DNA of 64,000 bases from Pseudoalteromonas sp. T1lg88 (GTDB lineage: Bacteria; Pseudomonadota; Gammaproteobacteria; Enterobacterales; Alteromonadaceae): contig NZ_PQCF01000001.1 of the NCBI RefSeq assembly GCF_002964765.1, positions 62,001-126,000 of the forward strand, written 5' to 3'. The notes under the pieces were generated by a model. The model ran no database searches. It worked only from the letters and a program-made list of their open reading frames with translations, and was not told the DNA's origin. Positions within the stretch are counted from its first letter, which is position 1, and each line of letters starts with the position of its first letter. Shown piece after piece: positions 46,218 through 55,834 of this stretch. The translations under genes and the position numbers were made by a program.

Positions 46218-47150
46218 ATGAAAAAAGCCAATAACTGGTTAGTACCCTTGTGCACCGCCCTCGCCCTGCTGGCAAGCACGCCGACTCTGGCAAAGAATTA
46301 CCTAAATATCGAAGTAGCGGATGAAATACTGGCACTGGGAGAGCAATACCAGCTGTCGCTCAGCGAGAGTATTCTCAGCGAGAAAAAACATGAGGTGAAC
46401 AAGAAGCGCCTCACCTTTATGCCCGAGGACGACAAGGTCTTTTACGAATTTACACTTAGCATCAAAAAAGACGACAAAGTGTGGATCAGTGATGTCTTTA
46501 TCTTTAGCAACCAAAAGAACTTTTTAGACTTTAATACCCTGCTTTTTTCAAAGCTTGTGGATGAGAGCGACTTTTATCATCTTGATCACAAGGCTGGATA
46601 CAATTTCTTCTCGTCTTATTCGCAGCATATCCCAAAAGGCTATACCAAGTTAAAAGCCGAATACGACAAGGGCCTGCCGCACTATTTTAGCTACACCAGC
46701 ACCTCGACCGACTACCAGGCTTACCTGGCAAATATTTATCCTTTGTCGGAAAAATTGAAGAAGGCGGTTAAGGACACCCAGGCGACCAAGGTCACACCCC
46801 ATGAAGAGATCATTACGGACTTTATCAGCGCAGTAAACGCCAAGCGCTCGGCACCATTATTAAAGTATCGCGACCCCAAGGCTTCAGAAAAGAACAAGGA
46901 TATTTATAAGCGTGGACTGCAAACCCTGTTCGCCTACTTCGATAAAATTGGTAACCCCAGCAAGTTCGAGGTGGCTCAACACAGGCGCTATGAAAACATC
47001 AATCAGCCTGGTGTTGATTACTACCTAGTCGAAATTCTTGAACACAATGGACAGCTGGATAACAAAATAGAGATGGAGTTTTTCTTTAGCGATGTGCACG
47101 GTAAACGCTACATCAAGGAATACGACATTACGGGTATTCATTTTCAATAA
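46218..47150 (+). CDS. Exported protein of unknown function (310 residues)
   Basis: The N-terminus is a signal peptide (about residues 1-25, ending TLAK). The mature part is charged and lysine-rich with two visible portions: about 30-190 (KKRLTFMPEDDKVFYEFTLS, VWISDVFIFSNQKNFLDF) and about 200-310 (PHEEIITDFISAVNAKRS, PGVDYYLVEILEH). No catalytic motif, lipobox or transmembrane segment is seen after the signal. I do not recognise a family. AAGGA lies nine bases before the ATG. It has its own promoter candidate and terminator, so it is probably a single-gene unit. Confidence 0.65.
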   Translation: MKKANNWLVPLCTALALLASTPTLAKNYLNIEVADEILALGEQYQLSLSESILSEKKHEVNKKRLTFMPEDDKVFYEFTLSIKKDDKVWISDVFIFSNQKNFLDFNTLLFSKLVDESDFYHLDHKAGYNFFSSYSQHIPKGYTKLKAEYDKGLPHYFSYTSTSTDYQAYLANIYPLSEKLKKAVKDTQATKVTPHEEIITDFISAVNAKRSAPLLKYRDPKASEKNKDIYKRGLQTLFAYFDKIGNPSKFEVAQHRRYENINQPGVDYYLVEILEHNGQLDNKIEMEFFFSDVHGKRYIKEYDITGIHFQ

Positions 47151-47151
47151 C

Positions 47152-47179
47152 AAAAAAGGGCTGATATCAGCCCTTTTTT
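47152..47179. terminator. Bidirectional terminator between the exported protein gene and guaA
   Basis: A perfect palindrome AAAAAAGGGCTGAT/ATCAGCCCTTTTTT serves the plus-strand gene and the convergent guaA. Confidence 0.88.
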
Positions 47180-47212
47180 AGTGTGTTTATCTCATTGAGA
47201 GATAATCAGGAA

Positions 47213-48790
47213 TTATTCCCACTCGATAGTCGCAGGTGGCTTACCTGAGATATCGTAAACTACGCGAGAAATACCGTCGATTTCGTTGATGATACGGTTT
47301 GAAACCTTACCTAGGAAGTCATACGGTAAGTGTGACCAACGCGCGGTCATAAAGTCGATGGTTTCAACGCAACGTAGGCTCACAACCCAGTCGTATTTAC
47401 GGGCATCACCCATTACGCCTACCGACTTAACTGGCAGGAATACAGTAAATGCTTGCGACACTTTATGGTAAAGATCCGCTTTATGCAGCTCTTCGATGAA
47501 AATCGCATCGGCACGACGAAGCAGGTCGCAGTACTCTTTCTTGATTTCACCCAGTACACGTACACCTAGACCAGGACCCGGGAACGGATGACGGTAAAGC
47601 ATGTCGTAAGGCAGACCTAGCTCTAGACCTATCTTGCGTACTTCGTCTTTGAATAGCTCGCGCAGTGGCTCAACAAGGCCCAGCTCCATATCTTCAGGAA
47701 GACCGCCCACGTTGTGGTGTGACTTGATCACGTGCGCTTTACCAGTCGCTGATGCTGCTGACTCGATTACGTCTGGGTAGATGGTACCCTGGGCAAGCCA
47801 TTTCGCGTTTACGCGCTTGCCAGCTTCTTCGTCGAATACTTCGATAAAGGTGTGACCGATTGCCTTACGCTTGGCTTCTGGCTCGTCAATGCCTTCAAGG
47901 GCTTTCAAGAAGCGCTCTTCTGCATCAATCTTAACTATGTTCAGACCGAAGTGGTCGCCGAACATGTCCATTACCTGTTGGCCTTCGTTTAAACGCAGTA
48001 GACCGTTGTCAACGAATACACAGGTCAGCTTGTCGCCAATCGCTTTATTGATAAGCATGGCCACAACCGATGAATCAACACCACCAGAAAGACCTAGAAT
48101 AACTTCGTCGTCACCTACTTTTTCTTTAATACGGGCAATCGCATCTTCGATGATTTGCGCCGGAGTCCATAGTTTTTCACAACCACAGATATCAACGACA
48201 AAGCGCTCAAGTAAACGCTGACCTTGTAGTGTGTGCGTTACTTCCGGGTGGAACTGAACGCCGTAGAAGCGCTTTTCTTCCCATGACATGGCCGCATGCG
48301 GACAAGTATCTGTTTTAGCGGTAGTCGCGAACTGAGGTGGAATTGACTCAACCTTGTCACCGTGGCTCATCCACACATCCAGTAGACCCGCGCCGTTTTC
48401 ACCTAGGTGATCTTCAATGGCGTCGAATAATGGACAGTTACCCACTTTTTCAACTTGCGCGTAACCGAACTCTTTCTTATCAGAGCCGTGTACCTTACCG
48501 CCCAGCTGCATGGCCATGGTTTGCATGCCGTAACATACACCAAGAACCGGCACACCCGCTTCAAATACGTACTCAGGCGCGCGAGGGCTGCCTTGCTCTA
48601 CCGTTGACTCTGGGCCACCAGATAGAATGATACCTTGTGGGTTAAATTCACGGATTTGCTCTTCCGTTACATCCCATGCCCATAGCTCACAGTAAATACC
48701 AATTTCACGCACACGACGGGCGATTAATTGCGTGTACTGTGAACCAAAGTCTAGGATCAATATACGGGAGTCATGGATATCTTTGCTCAT
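47213..48790 (-). CDS. guaA: GMP synthase (glutamine-hydrolysing)
   Basis: This 525-residue enzyme makes GMP from XMP with glutamine and ATP. Domains: class I glutamine amidotransferase (about 8-200) with nucleophile in [12 protein letters not shown] and [11 protein letters not shown]-pyrophosphatase with the P-loop [14 protein letters not shown] (about 225-240); and a C-terminal dimerisation domain ending [24 protein letters not shown]. It lies 111 bp after guaB on the same strand, the usual guaBA operon. Confidence 0.98.
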   Translation of the reverse strand: MSKDIHDSRILILDFGSQYTQLIARRVREIGIYCELWAWDVTEEQIREFNPQGIILSGGPESTVEQGSPRAPEYVFEAGVPVLGVCYGMQTMAMQLGGKVHGSDKKEFGYAQVEKVGNCPLFDAIEDHLGENGAGLLDVWMSHGDKVESIPPQFATTAKTDTCPHAAMSWEEKRFYGVQFHPEVTHTLQGQRLLERFVVDICGCEKLWTPAQIIEDAIARIKEKVGDDEVILGLSGGVDSSVVAMLINKAIGDKLTCVFVDNGLLRLNEGQQVMDMFGDHFGLNIVKIDAEERFLKALEGIDEPEAKRKAIGHTFIEVFDEEAGKRVNAKWLAQGTIYPDVIESAASATGKAHVIKSHHNVGGLPEDMELGLVEPLRELFKDEVRKIGLELGLPYDMLYRHPFPGPGLGVRVLGEIKKEYCDLLRRADAIFIEELHKADLYHKVSQAFTVFLPVKSVGVMGDARKYDWVVSLRCVETIDFMTARWSHLPYDFLGKVSNRIINEIDGISRVVYDISGKPPATIEWE

Positions 48791-48859
48791 TGCGATCTCA
48801 TCTAAATTAAATGAAATTGGATTAACGCTAATGCTTTTTCGTTAATCAGAAATTAGTAA

Positions 48860-48880
48860 GGGCTAGCAACTTGCTAGCCC
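48860..48880 (-). other. Perfect hairpin in the guaB-guaA interval
   Basis: GGGCTAGCAA and TTGCTAGCCC form a 10-bp stem around a single central base. There is no T-run on the minus strand, so it is more likely to affect mRNA processing or stability than to terminate. Confidence 0.5.
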
Positions 48881-48901
48881 TGTTTTCGTCTAAAGTGGCA
48901 A

Positions 48902-50371
48902 TTAGCCTAGACGATAGTTTGGCGCTTCTTTGGTGATTTGCACATCATGTACGTGTGATTCACCCATACCTGCGGCAGTAACACGTACAAAGTGCGGCTT
49001 AGTATTTAGTTCTGCAATCGTTGCACAGCCAGTTAGACCCATGGCACTGCGAATACCACCCACTTGCTGGTGAATAATATTAGCGATTGGGCCCTTATAT
49101 GCTACACGGCCTTCAATACCTTCTGGTACAAGCTTTTCTTCTGATTTAGCATCTTGGAAGTAACGGTCTGATGAACCTTCTTTTTGGTTCATTGCACCTA
49201 AGCTACCCATACCACGGTATGACTTATAGTAACGGCCTTGATAAAGTTCAACTTCACCTGGTGCTTCTTCTGTACCCGCTAGCATTGAGCCAACCATTAC
49301 CAATGACGCGCCAGCAACAAGTGCTTTAGCAATATCACCAGAGAAACGGATACCACCGTCGGCGATTACCGGAATATCACGGCCTTGTAAGCCTTCAACA
49401 GCATCTGAAATCGCGGTAATTTGTGGTACACCACAACCAGTTACGATACGGGTCGTACAGATAGAGCCTGGGCCAATACCTACTTTAACGGCATTTGCAC
49501 CGGCATCAGCTAATGCAACCGCACCTTCAGCCGTTGCTACGTTACCGGCAACGATTTGTAAATCAGGGAAGGCTTCGCGCGTTGCTTTAACGCGGTCGAT
49601 AACGCCTTGTGAATGGCCATGCGAGGTATCGATAAGTAGAATGTCAACACCCGCTTCAACCAATGCAGCGATACGCTCATCGGTACCTGCGCCAACACCA
49701 ACGGCAGCACCCACACGTAAACGGCCTTGCTCGTCTTTACATGCGTTTGGCTTATCTTGTGCTTTTTGGTAATCCTTAACCGTGATCATGCCTTTGAGTT
49801 TAAAGTCATCATTCACAACTAAGATTTTTTCGATACGGTGCTCGTGCATAAGACCTAGAATAGTTTCGCGGTCCGCACCTTCTTTTACCGTTACTAGCTG
49901 GTCTTTTTTCGTCATTACTGTCGAAATTGGCTGGTCTAGTTTGGTTTCAAAACGCATATCACGGCTTGTTACGATACCAACTAGGTTGTTATCGGTGTCA
50001 ACAACAGGGAAACCTGAGAAACCTTTATCGTGTGCTAACTCTAAGGCTCCAGCGATAGTCAGATCAGCAGTGACAGTAACAGGGTGAGAAACTATGCCCG
50101 CTTCGTAAGTTTTTACCTTACGAACATTCGCTGCTTGCTCAGCGATGGTCATATTTTTGTGAATAAAGCCAAGACCACCTTCTTGTGCTAACGCAATCGC
50201 TAAACGCGCTTCGGTAACTGTGTCCATAGACGCAGAAACGATTGGCAAATTCAGTTCGATTGTTTTGGTTAGACGAGTTTTAAGGTTTGCTGTATGTGGT
50301 AATACAGTTGAATGACCTGGTACTAATAGTACGTCATCAAAGGTTAAAGCTTCTTTAGCGATCCTAAGCAT
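48902..50371 (-). CDS. guaB: Inosine-5'-monophosphate dehydrogenase
   Basis: A 489-residue enzyme oxidising IMP to XMP, the committed step to guanine nucleotides. It has a TIM barrel interrupted by two CBS domains (about 95-205), the catalytic loop [20 protein letters not shown], and [14 protein letters not shown]. The ATG at 50371 ([18 protein letters not shown]) is the family start with GAGAAG at good spacing; 22 more upstream codons are open but not family-like. Third-position use appears more A/T-rich than in its neighbours. Confidence 0.98.
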   Translation of the reverse strand: MLRIAKEALTFDDVLLVPGHSTVLPHTANLKTRLTKTIELNLPIVSASMDTVTEARLAIALAQEGGLGFIHKNMTIAEQAANVRKVKTYEAGIVSHPVTVTADLTIAGALELAHDKGFSGFPVVDTDNNLVGIVTSRDMRFETKLDQPISTVMTKKDQLVTVKEGADRETILGLMHEHRIEKILVVNDDFKLKGMITVKDYQKAQDKPNACKDEQGRLRVGAAVGVGAGTDERIAALVEAGVDILLIDTSHGHSQGVIDRVKATREAFPDLQIVAGNVATAEGAVALADAGANAVKVGIGPGSICTTRIVTGCGVPQITAISDAVEGLQGRDIPVIADGGIRFSGDIAKALVAGASLVMVGSMLAGTEEAPGEVELYQGRYYKSYRGMGSLGAMNQKEGSSDRYFQDAKSEEKLVPEGIEGRVAYKGPIANIIHQQVGGIRSAMGLTGCATIAELNTKPHFVRVTAAGMGESHVHDVQITKEAPNYRLG

Positions 50372-50415
50372 TGGCAACTTCTCACGAATTGGTGATTGGG
50401 TGGAGTTGCGGCGGC

Positions 50416-50444
50416 ATTTTATCAGCGATGTACGCACGAGTAAA
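50416..50444 (-). promoter_or_regulatory. Sigma-70 promoter of guaBA
   Basis: On the minus strand TTTACT (50439-50444) and TAAAAT (50416-50421) are separated by 17 bases, placing the start of transcription about 35 bp before the guaB ATG. No clear PurR or DnaA box was identified. Confidence 0.45.
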
Positions 50445-50505
50445 ATAAAATTTGCGCTTTATTTATGATAAACTGCCTCAAGTTTCCCCCAGGCGCTTTA
50501 TCACT

Positions 50506-51864
50506 ATGTATTCACAATCAAATTCTGCCGCTAACCAGGGCGTTTATACTGTGTCTCGACTCAATCGCGAGATCCGTACCATTTTGGAACGTGGCTTTGC
50601 CTCGATTGTGCTTAGTGGTGAAATTTCCAACTTTGTCGCCCCCGCCTCAGGGCATTGGTACTTCTCGCTAAAAGACGATAAATCTCAGGTGCGCGCGGCC
50701 ATGTGGCGCGGTAATAATCGCTACGCCAAATTCCGCCCCAAAGACGGCGACCAGGTGCAGGTACAAGCCAGAGTATCCCTGTACGAACCCCGTGGCGACT
50801 ATCAGGTTATTGTCGAGCAGATGGAAGCCGCCGGCGAAGGCGCCTTAAAACAAGAATTCGAGGCACTGAAAATGCGCCTTGCGGCACAAGGTCTGTTTAG
50901 CTCGGCACATAAAAAACCTTTACCCAGCACGATTAACAAGGTCGGGGTGATCACCTCCTCGACCGGTGCCGCCATCAAGGACATCTTAACCGTGTTACAA
51001 CGTCGGGCCCCGCAATTAGAGGTGGTGATTTATCCCTGTCAGGTGCAAGGCGACACCGCCCATCAGGGGATCATCGACAAGCTGCAACTGGCCAATGCCC
51101 GTAATGAAGTGGATGTGCTGATCATCGGTCGCGGCGGCGGCAGCCTGGAAGATCTCTGGTGTTTTAATAACGAGCAGCTAGCCCATGCCATCTTTAACAG
51201 CCAGTTACCTGTGATCAGCGCCGTCGGCCATGAAATCGACACCACCATCAGCGACTTTGTTGCCGATATTCGCGCCGCCACGCCTTCGGCAGCGGCAGAG
51301 CTGGTGAGCCCGGACAGCAATCAGCTCAAGCAAGCCATACAGCATCAAAAGCAGCGCCTTTACAGCGCCTGGCGTCATCAGTTGCATGAGCGCTCACAGC
51401 TATTGCAACGACTGCAAAGCCGCTTAGCGCAGCAGCATCCGGCCAATCAATTAATGCAACAGCAGCAACGCTTGGATGAACTGCAAATGCGCTTGCACCA
51501 TGCCATGGAAGGACGCCTAAGCCACCAGCAGAGGCAGTTAAATCAGCTTAATATGCGCATGCAACGCGCCAACCCGGGTACTCAGGTGGCGGCGGCAAAA
51601 TATCAGTTGCAGCAGTTGTCTACGCGCTTGGTGGCGGTGCAAAAAGAGCAGCTCTATCAGGCTCAGTCTCAGCTTGCGCAATTGGCGGCCAGACTCGATA
51701 GCATCAGCCCGCTGGCGGTATTAGCCCGGGGCTATAGCATAACCAAAAGTGAACAAGGGATTGTGAAGTCGGTGCATCAGGTGCAACCACAGCAGCAATT
51801 AACGACCGTGGTTGTCGACGGGGAAATTATGACTCAGGTGGTTTGCGTTCAACCCAAAAGCTGA
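50506..51864 (+). CDS. xseA: Exodeoxyribonuclease VII large subunit
   Basis: A 452-residue protein with an N-terminal OB fold ([31 protein letters not shown], about 13-110), the catalytic core ([67 protein letters not shown]) and a long Gln-rich coiled coil (about 270-420) that binds the small subunits. With XseB it degrades single-stranded DNA. The start at 50506 fits the family; an in-frame TTG at 50452 would add 18 unusual residues. It is divergent from guaB. Its 3' end overlaps the next minus-strand gene by 38 bp. Confidence 0.96.
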   Translation: MYSQSNSAANQGVYTVSRLNREIRTILERGFASIVLSGEISNFVAPASGHWYFSLKDDKSQVRAAMWRGNNRYAKFRPKDGDQVQVQARVSLYEPRGDYQVIVEQMEAAGEGALKQEFEALKMRLAAQGLFSSAHKKPLPSTINKVGVITSSTGAAIKDILTVLQRRAPQLEVVIYPCQVQGDTAHQGIIDKLQLANARNEVDVLIIGRGGGSLEDLWCFNNEQLAHAIFNSQLPVISAVGHEIDTTISDFVADIRAATPSAAAELVSPDSNQLKQAIQHQKQRLYSAWRHQLHERSQLLQRLQSRLAQQHPANQLMQQQQRLDELQMRLHHAMEGRLSHQQRQLNQLNMRMQRANPGTQVAAAKYQLQQLSTRLVAVQKEQLYQAQSQLAQLAARLDSISPLAVLARGYSITKSEQGIVKSVHQVQPQQQLTTVVVDGEIMTQVVCVQPKS

Positions 51865-52537
51865 GGGAGCCATCTGAGCTCACCGCACTGGTGCGCTGAA
51901 ATTGGCGCCACCATGGCTGCTTATCTAGGCGTGATTGAATTTGTCGCCAATCGGTACGCGGATCATGCTCGGCGCCATCCAAAACGGAAAACTCAATACG
52001 ACACACGGTACTTTTACATTGCACCTTGTCTAGGGCGATCTTATCGCCAAAACCTTCACTGTAAACAAAATCACTGGTTTGGGTTTCCGTCAGATAGGCC
52101 CAGCTTTCATCACGGACTTCCTGTGCAAACAACTCTTGTAGCTGAGATTCCATTTTCTCCGGCCCTTTTAAGGCGCGCTGTAACATTTTTATTTCCTGGC
52201 GCGCCTGAGCCAGTTGTTGTTCCAACTGCTCCGCCTCTTCCGGGATTTTGCTCGCATTTTCCGGCTCTGTGCTTGCAGCTTCGCCAGTAGGCGGCTCATC
52301 GAGAAACAGATCTTCCTGAACTGGCTCTTCAGCACTTATGTCGGCCTTGCTTATCATCTCACTTTGACCCTGTTGAATTACAGGCGCTGGCGCAGGAAGC
52401 AAGCCAGCCTGAGCCGCTAGGCTATTGGGGGTTGTTGCTGTGAGCTGTTGTTCGGTGTCGGAAAACAGCATATAGCCGCATCCCAGACCCACAAAAAAGG
52501 CCGCTGAAACGGCCATAACCAATTGATTCTTTGCCAT
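51827..52537 (-). CDS. Membrane-anchored coiled-coil protein of unknown function
   Basis: A 236-residue protein. An N-terminal hydrophobic segment (about 5-25, [19 protein letters not shown]) anchors it, facing the periplasm. Then comes an acidic Pro/Glu-rich linker (about 55-105), a coiled coil (about 105-125: [21 protein letters not shown]) and a C-terminal globular domain with a possible disulfide in [15 protein letters not shown] do not recognise the family. Its C-terminal 12 codons overlap the convergent xseA. It follows cysE by 20 bp on the same strand. Confidence 0.65.
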   Translation of the reverse strand: MAKNQLVMAVSAAFFVGLGCGYMLFSDTEQQLTATTPNSLAAQAGLLPAPAPVIQQGQSEMISKADISAEEPVQEDLFLDEPPTGEAASTEPENASKIPEEAEQLEQQLAQARQEIKMLQRALKGPEKMESQLQELFAQEVRDESWAYLTETQTSDFVYSEGFGDKIALDKVQCKSTVCRIEFSVLDGAEHDPRTDWRQIQSRLDKQPWWRQFQRTSAVSSDGSLSFWVERKPPES

Positions 52538-52557
52538 ACTTTCCCTGCTGTTCAGTT

Positions 52558-53373
52558 TTAGAGCATGGCACTAGTATGGGATTTATTTTCCGGTTCGTCA
52601 TCCAAAAAGTTTTGGTTCATGGACTCGGCCGGACAAGGACAATCCGGACGACCCACCACTTTAGCAGGTACGCCAACCGCTGTGGTGTGCGCAGGCACTG
52701 GGCTAAGCACCACAGAACCGGCACCGATACGGGCACCCTCGCCCACTTCGATATTACCCAGCACCTTGGCACCGGCACCAATTAATACCCCGGCGCGGAT
52801 TTTCGGGTGACGGTCGCCAGACTCATTCCCCGTACCACCTAGGGTCACAGACTGCAAAATAGACACATTGTCTTCAATCACAGCGGTTTCACCCACCACA
52901 ATGCCTGTGGCATGGTCGAACATGATGCCATGACCAACCTTACAGGCTGGGTGAATATCCACGCCAAACACTTCCGAGCTGCGGCTTTGAATAAAGCGCG
53001 CCAACTCTTTGCGGCCTTGGCGCCATAAGCAATGAGCTAAACGGTGCGCCTGAATGGCATGAAAGCCCTTGAGGTTTAAAATCACCATCAGGTAGGTGTC
53101 CACCGCCGGGTCGCGATCGCGCACAGCTTTAATGTCGTGGGCCACATGGGTCAACATGGCATCGCATTCAACAAAGGCCTGATCGAACAGCTCTCGGATG
53201 GTAAAGGCAGAGACCACGGCATCGGCCAGCTTGTTGGCAACAATAAAACTGAGCGCCGAGCCCAAACAATCATGATTAAGCACGCAAGAATAAACGTGGG
53301 ATGCCAACAAGGGCTCTTTGGTAACGACTTGATTCGCTTCTTCTCTTAATTGCTGCCAGATCTCATGACGCAT
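52558..53373 (-). CDS. cysE: Serine O-acetyltransferase
   Basis: This 271-residue enzyme acetylates serine in the first step of cysteine synthesis. A helical N-terminal domain (about 1-140) precedes a left-handed beta-helix of hexapeptide repeats with the active-site stretch DIHPACKVGHGIMFDHATGIVVGETAVIEDN, then LGGTG and GDRHPKI. The C-terminal tail, which usually binds cysteine synthase and mediates feedback inhibition, ends DEPENKSHTSAML rather than the usual Ile, so complex formation may differ. Confidence 0.95.
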   Translation of the reverse strand: MRHEIWQQLREEANQVVTKEPLLASHVYSCVLNHDCLGSALSFIVANKLADAVVSAFTIRELFDQAFVECDAMLTHVAHDIKAVRDRDPAVDTYLMVILNLKGFHAIQAHRLAHCLWRQGRKELARFIQSRSSEVFGVDIHPACKVGHGIMFDHATGIVVGETAVIEDNVSILQSVTLGGTGNESGDRHPKIRAGVLIGAGAKVLGNIEVGEGARIGAGSVVLSPVPAHTTAVGVPAKVVGRPDCPCPAESMNQNFLDDEPENKSHTSAML

Positions 53374-53480
53374 GGCGGTTTCCTAGTATTGACTAACTAC
53401 TTAATTCTATAAGTGTAACGGATCTGGCGGCAAACGCGCTATCCCCGAAATCGGCGCGCTGGTTATTAGATATAACTAAA

Positions 53481-54503
53481 TTATTCATTCAGTGCTTTCT
53501 CGCCGTAGATTATTTCCTCTTTGGGGGCATACAAAAAACGTTTTTCACTACGATACTCACTCGGTGAGACGGCAAACCAGCGCTTAAAGGCATGATGAAA
53601 GGCACTGAGCTCGCTGTAACCGCACAGGTAGGCTATTTCACTGAGGCTAAGGTTTGACTCCCGTAGCAGAGCACAGCTTTTTTCTTGGCGCAGGGCATCG
53701 AGCAAGGTGCGATAGCTGGTGCCTTCTGCGCTCAGGCGCCGCTGCAGCGTTTTCTCACTCATGCTCAACATCTGCGCCATGCTTCTACAGCTCAGCTCGC
53801 CACTGGCCAGTTGCTGCTCTAATAGGAGTATCAACACCTGGCTGATGGCCTTGTGTTTTTCGGCCACTATGCCTTGTTGCAGCTGGGCGTGTACTACTTG
53901 GACATCGGCCTGAAAATGTATCTCATGGTGAGGCGCACCGTATTCGATGGCACAATTAAAATACTGCTTTAGCTCCTCACAGGGTTCGCGGCGCTGCACG
54001 CAGACGAGGTTCGGCCGCCACTGCTTACCGGCCACGGTACGGGCTATTTTGACACAAAACGCCATTGCTGCCTCATAACTCTGCGTGCCGATAGCACAGG
54101 TATTGGAGGCAAAGTGAAAGCGTAGCAGAGCCTGCCCCGTTTGCTGCTCGATAAGCTGGGCATTAGTGGTGTCGCCTATCAGCTTTTGATAACGTAGGAT
54201 CAGTTTATAAGCGCTTAGAACACAGTCTTGTTTTAATAAGGCCAAACCGATCACAGGAATTGCCCGCACATTCATGCCTCCACCGACGGCGATGCCGAGA
54301 TTCAGCTGCTCACCGCGCTGCTCAATGGCCATTTGCGCCGCATGCCACAAGATGCTGACATTACTTTGGGGATAGCGACTCTCCTTTACCGTAAGCGAGT
54401 CAAGGGCAATATTGGCCTCATTAAACAAGGGGGTAATGGGCAAGCCATGCCACTTGAAGGTTTCGGCCATGGCACTGACCCACCAGGATGAAATTGTTCG
54501 CAT
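53481..54503 (-). CDS. AraC-family regulator (arabinose-binding-domain-like N-terminus)
   Basis: A 340-residue regulator with an N-terminal sensor domain (about 20-190) of the type seen in OruR/ArgR-like AraC proteins and a C-terminal double HTH (about 240-335: CRSMAQMLSMSEKTLQRRLSAEGTSYRTLLDALRQEK and LSEIAYLCGYSELSAFHHAFKRWFAVSPSEYR). The ATG at 54503 has AGGTCAGG upstream; the frame could begin at 54566. It is divergent from the Mpo1-like gene and shares architecture with the second AraC gene at 59249. Confidence 0.88.
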   Translation of the reverse strand: MRTISSWWVSAMAETFKWHGLPITPLFNEANIALDSLTVKESRYPQSNVSILWHAAQMAIEQRGEQLNLGIAVGGGMNVRAIPVIGLALLKQDCVLSAYKLILRYQKLIGDTTNAQLIEQQTGQALLRFHFASNTCAIGTQSYEAAMAFCVKIARTVAGKQWRPNLVCVQRREPCEELKQYFNCAIEYGAPHHEIHFQADVQVVHAQLQQGIVAEKHKAISQVLILLLEQQLASGELSCRSMAQMLSMSEKTLQRRLSAEGTSYRTLLDALRQEKSCALLRESNLSLSEIAYLCGYSELSAFHHAFKRWFAVSPSEYRSEKRFLYAPKEEIIYGEKALNE

Positions 54504-54667
54504 CGCCTGACCTAAAAAATCAAATATAAGACCCACAATAGCAAGCGCAGAGCGAAATTCCAGCATATTGTTAATAGGCGTGCTTAATTAGGTGCAACCC
54601 TCTTAGCGGTTAACTATAAAAATAATGACTAAGGCACGCCGGTTATCAACTCAACAGGAGGACACCC

Positions 54668-54988
54668 ATGGGTCATGTCTCTGATAAAGAAGGCTTTAGC
54701 AGCTTTAAGGAGTTTTATCCTTATTATCTGCAAGAGCATAAAAACAAGGTATGCCGACGCCTGCATGTGCTTGGCAGCACCTTAGTACTGGCGGTCTTGG
54801 CAGCGGCCATCATTAGCGGCCAGTATGTGTGGCTGTGGTCCTTGCCGATTATCGGCTATGGCTTTGCCTGGGTTGGCCATTTCTTTTTTGAAAAAAATAA
54901 ACCGGCCACCTTCACCTACCCGTTTTACAGCTTTCTCGGCGACTGGGTTATGTTTAAAGACATCATCACCCGCAAGGTTCCTTGGTAA
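54668..54988 (+). CDS. Mpo1-like (DUF962) membrane protein
   Basis: A 106-residue protein with two hydrophobic segments (about 36-52 and 55-75) and the DUF962 signatures YYLQEHKNKVCRRLHVLG, GYGFAWVGHFFFEKNKPATF and YPFYSFLGDWVMF. The conserved histidines may hold iron. Yeast Mpo1 is an Fe(II) dioxygenase that alpha-oxidises 2-hydroxy fatty acids, so lipid-related chemistry is possible here. AGGAGG lies before the ATG. The class II aldolase gene follows after 25 bp, suggesting an operon. Confidence 0.85.
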   Translation: MGHVSDKEGFSSFKEFYPYYLQEHKNKVCRRLHVLGSTLVLAVLAAAIISGQYVWLWSLPIIGYGFAWVGHFFFEKNKPATFTYPFYSFLGDWVMFKDIITRKVPW

Positions 54989-55013
54989 AGGTCCCTGGTA
55001 ATAAGGAATAACA

Positions 55014-55757
55014 ATGAAAGAACAGGTTTCACCACAAGAATGGCAAGCGCGAGTTGAACTCGCCGCGGCCTATAGATTGATCGCCCACTTTGGCTGGGAC
55101 GATTTAATTTTCACCCATATCTCCATGCGCGTGCCCGGTACCGAGGATCAATTCTTAATTAATCCCTATGGCATGATGTTTCATGAGATCACCGCCTCAT
55201 CGCTGATCCGCGTCGATCAGCAGTGCAACAAGTTGCATCACAGTGACTACCCAGTGAACCCCGCTGGCTTTACCATCCACAGCTGCATCCATGAAGCCCG
55301 CGATGACGCCCACTGTATTATTCACACCCATACCGCCAATGGCGTGGCCGTGTCGGCCAGCAAGCACGGACTCTTACCCATTTCGCAGCAAGCGGTGGTG
55401 GTGCACAGCGGCCTGAGCTATCACGACTATGAGGGTATCGCCCTGAACCCGGAGGAAAAAGAGCGCCTGGTTGCAGACTTGCAAGGCAATAACTTTCTGA
55501 TCCTACGTAACCATGGTCTGCTAACGACGGGTAGCACCGTGGCGGACGCCTTCTTGTTTATGTATGCACTGGAGTCGGCTTGTGCCATACAGGCGCGCAC
55601 CAACCAAGACCCTGAGCAGCTGATCCATGTACCTCAGCCGATTATCGATGGGATCCAGGGACAGACCCAGGCGGTCACTAAAGGCCTGGGCGGCGCCCTG
55701 GCCTGGCCGGCACTATTACGCCTGCTCGATGCCAATAACCCAGGCTATGATAGTTAG
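55014..55757 (+). CDS. Class II aldolase/adducin-family protein
   Basis: A 247-residue protein with the zinc-binding pattern of the family (CIIHTHTANGVAVSAS, then LRNHGLLTTGSTVADAF) and FTHISMRVPGTEDQFLINPYGMMFHEI. Members include fuculose-phosphate aldolase and ribulose-5-phosphate epimerase, but this subgroup is often unassigned. AAGGAAT precedes the ATG. Operon with the Mpo1-like gene; a terminator follows. Confidence 0.88.
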   Translation: MKEQVSPQEWQARVELAAAYRLIAHFGWDDLIFTHISMRVPGTEDQFLINPYGMMFHEITASSLIRVDQQCNKLHHSDYPVNPAGFTIHSCIHEARDDAHCIIHTHTANGVAVSASKHGLLPISQQAVVVHSGLSYHDYEGIALNPEEKERLVADLQGNNFLILRNHGLLTTGSTVADAFLFMYALESACAIQARTNQDPEQLIHVPQPIIDGIQGQTQAVTKGLGGALAWPALLRLLDANNPGYDS

Positions 55758-55788
55758 CCATTAACTAAGCCTTAAATAATCGTGGATT

Positions 55789-55817
55789 AAAAAAGCCCCA
55801 TTGTTTGGGGCTTTTTT
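55789..55817. terminator. Bidirectional terminator between the aldolase and acyl-CoA ligase genes
   Basis: AGCCCCA (55794-55800) pairs with TGGGGCT (55806-55812), flanked by A and T runs. Confidence 0.85.
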
Positions 55818-55834
55818 ATGGGCTTGGGTGACTA

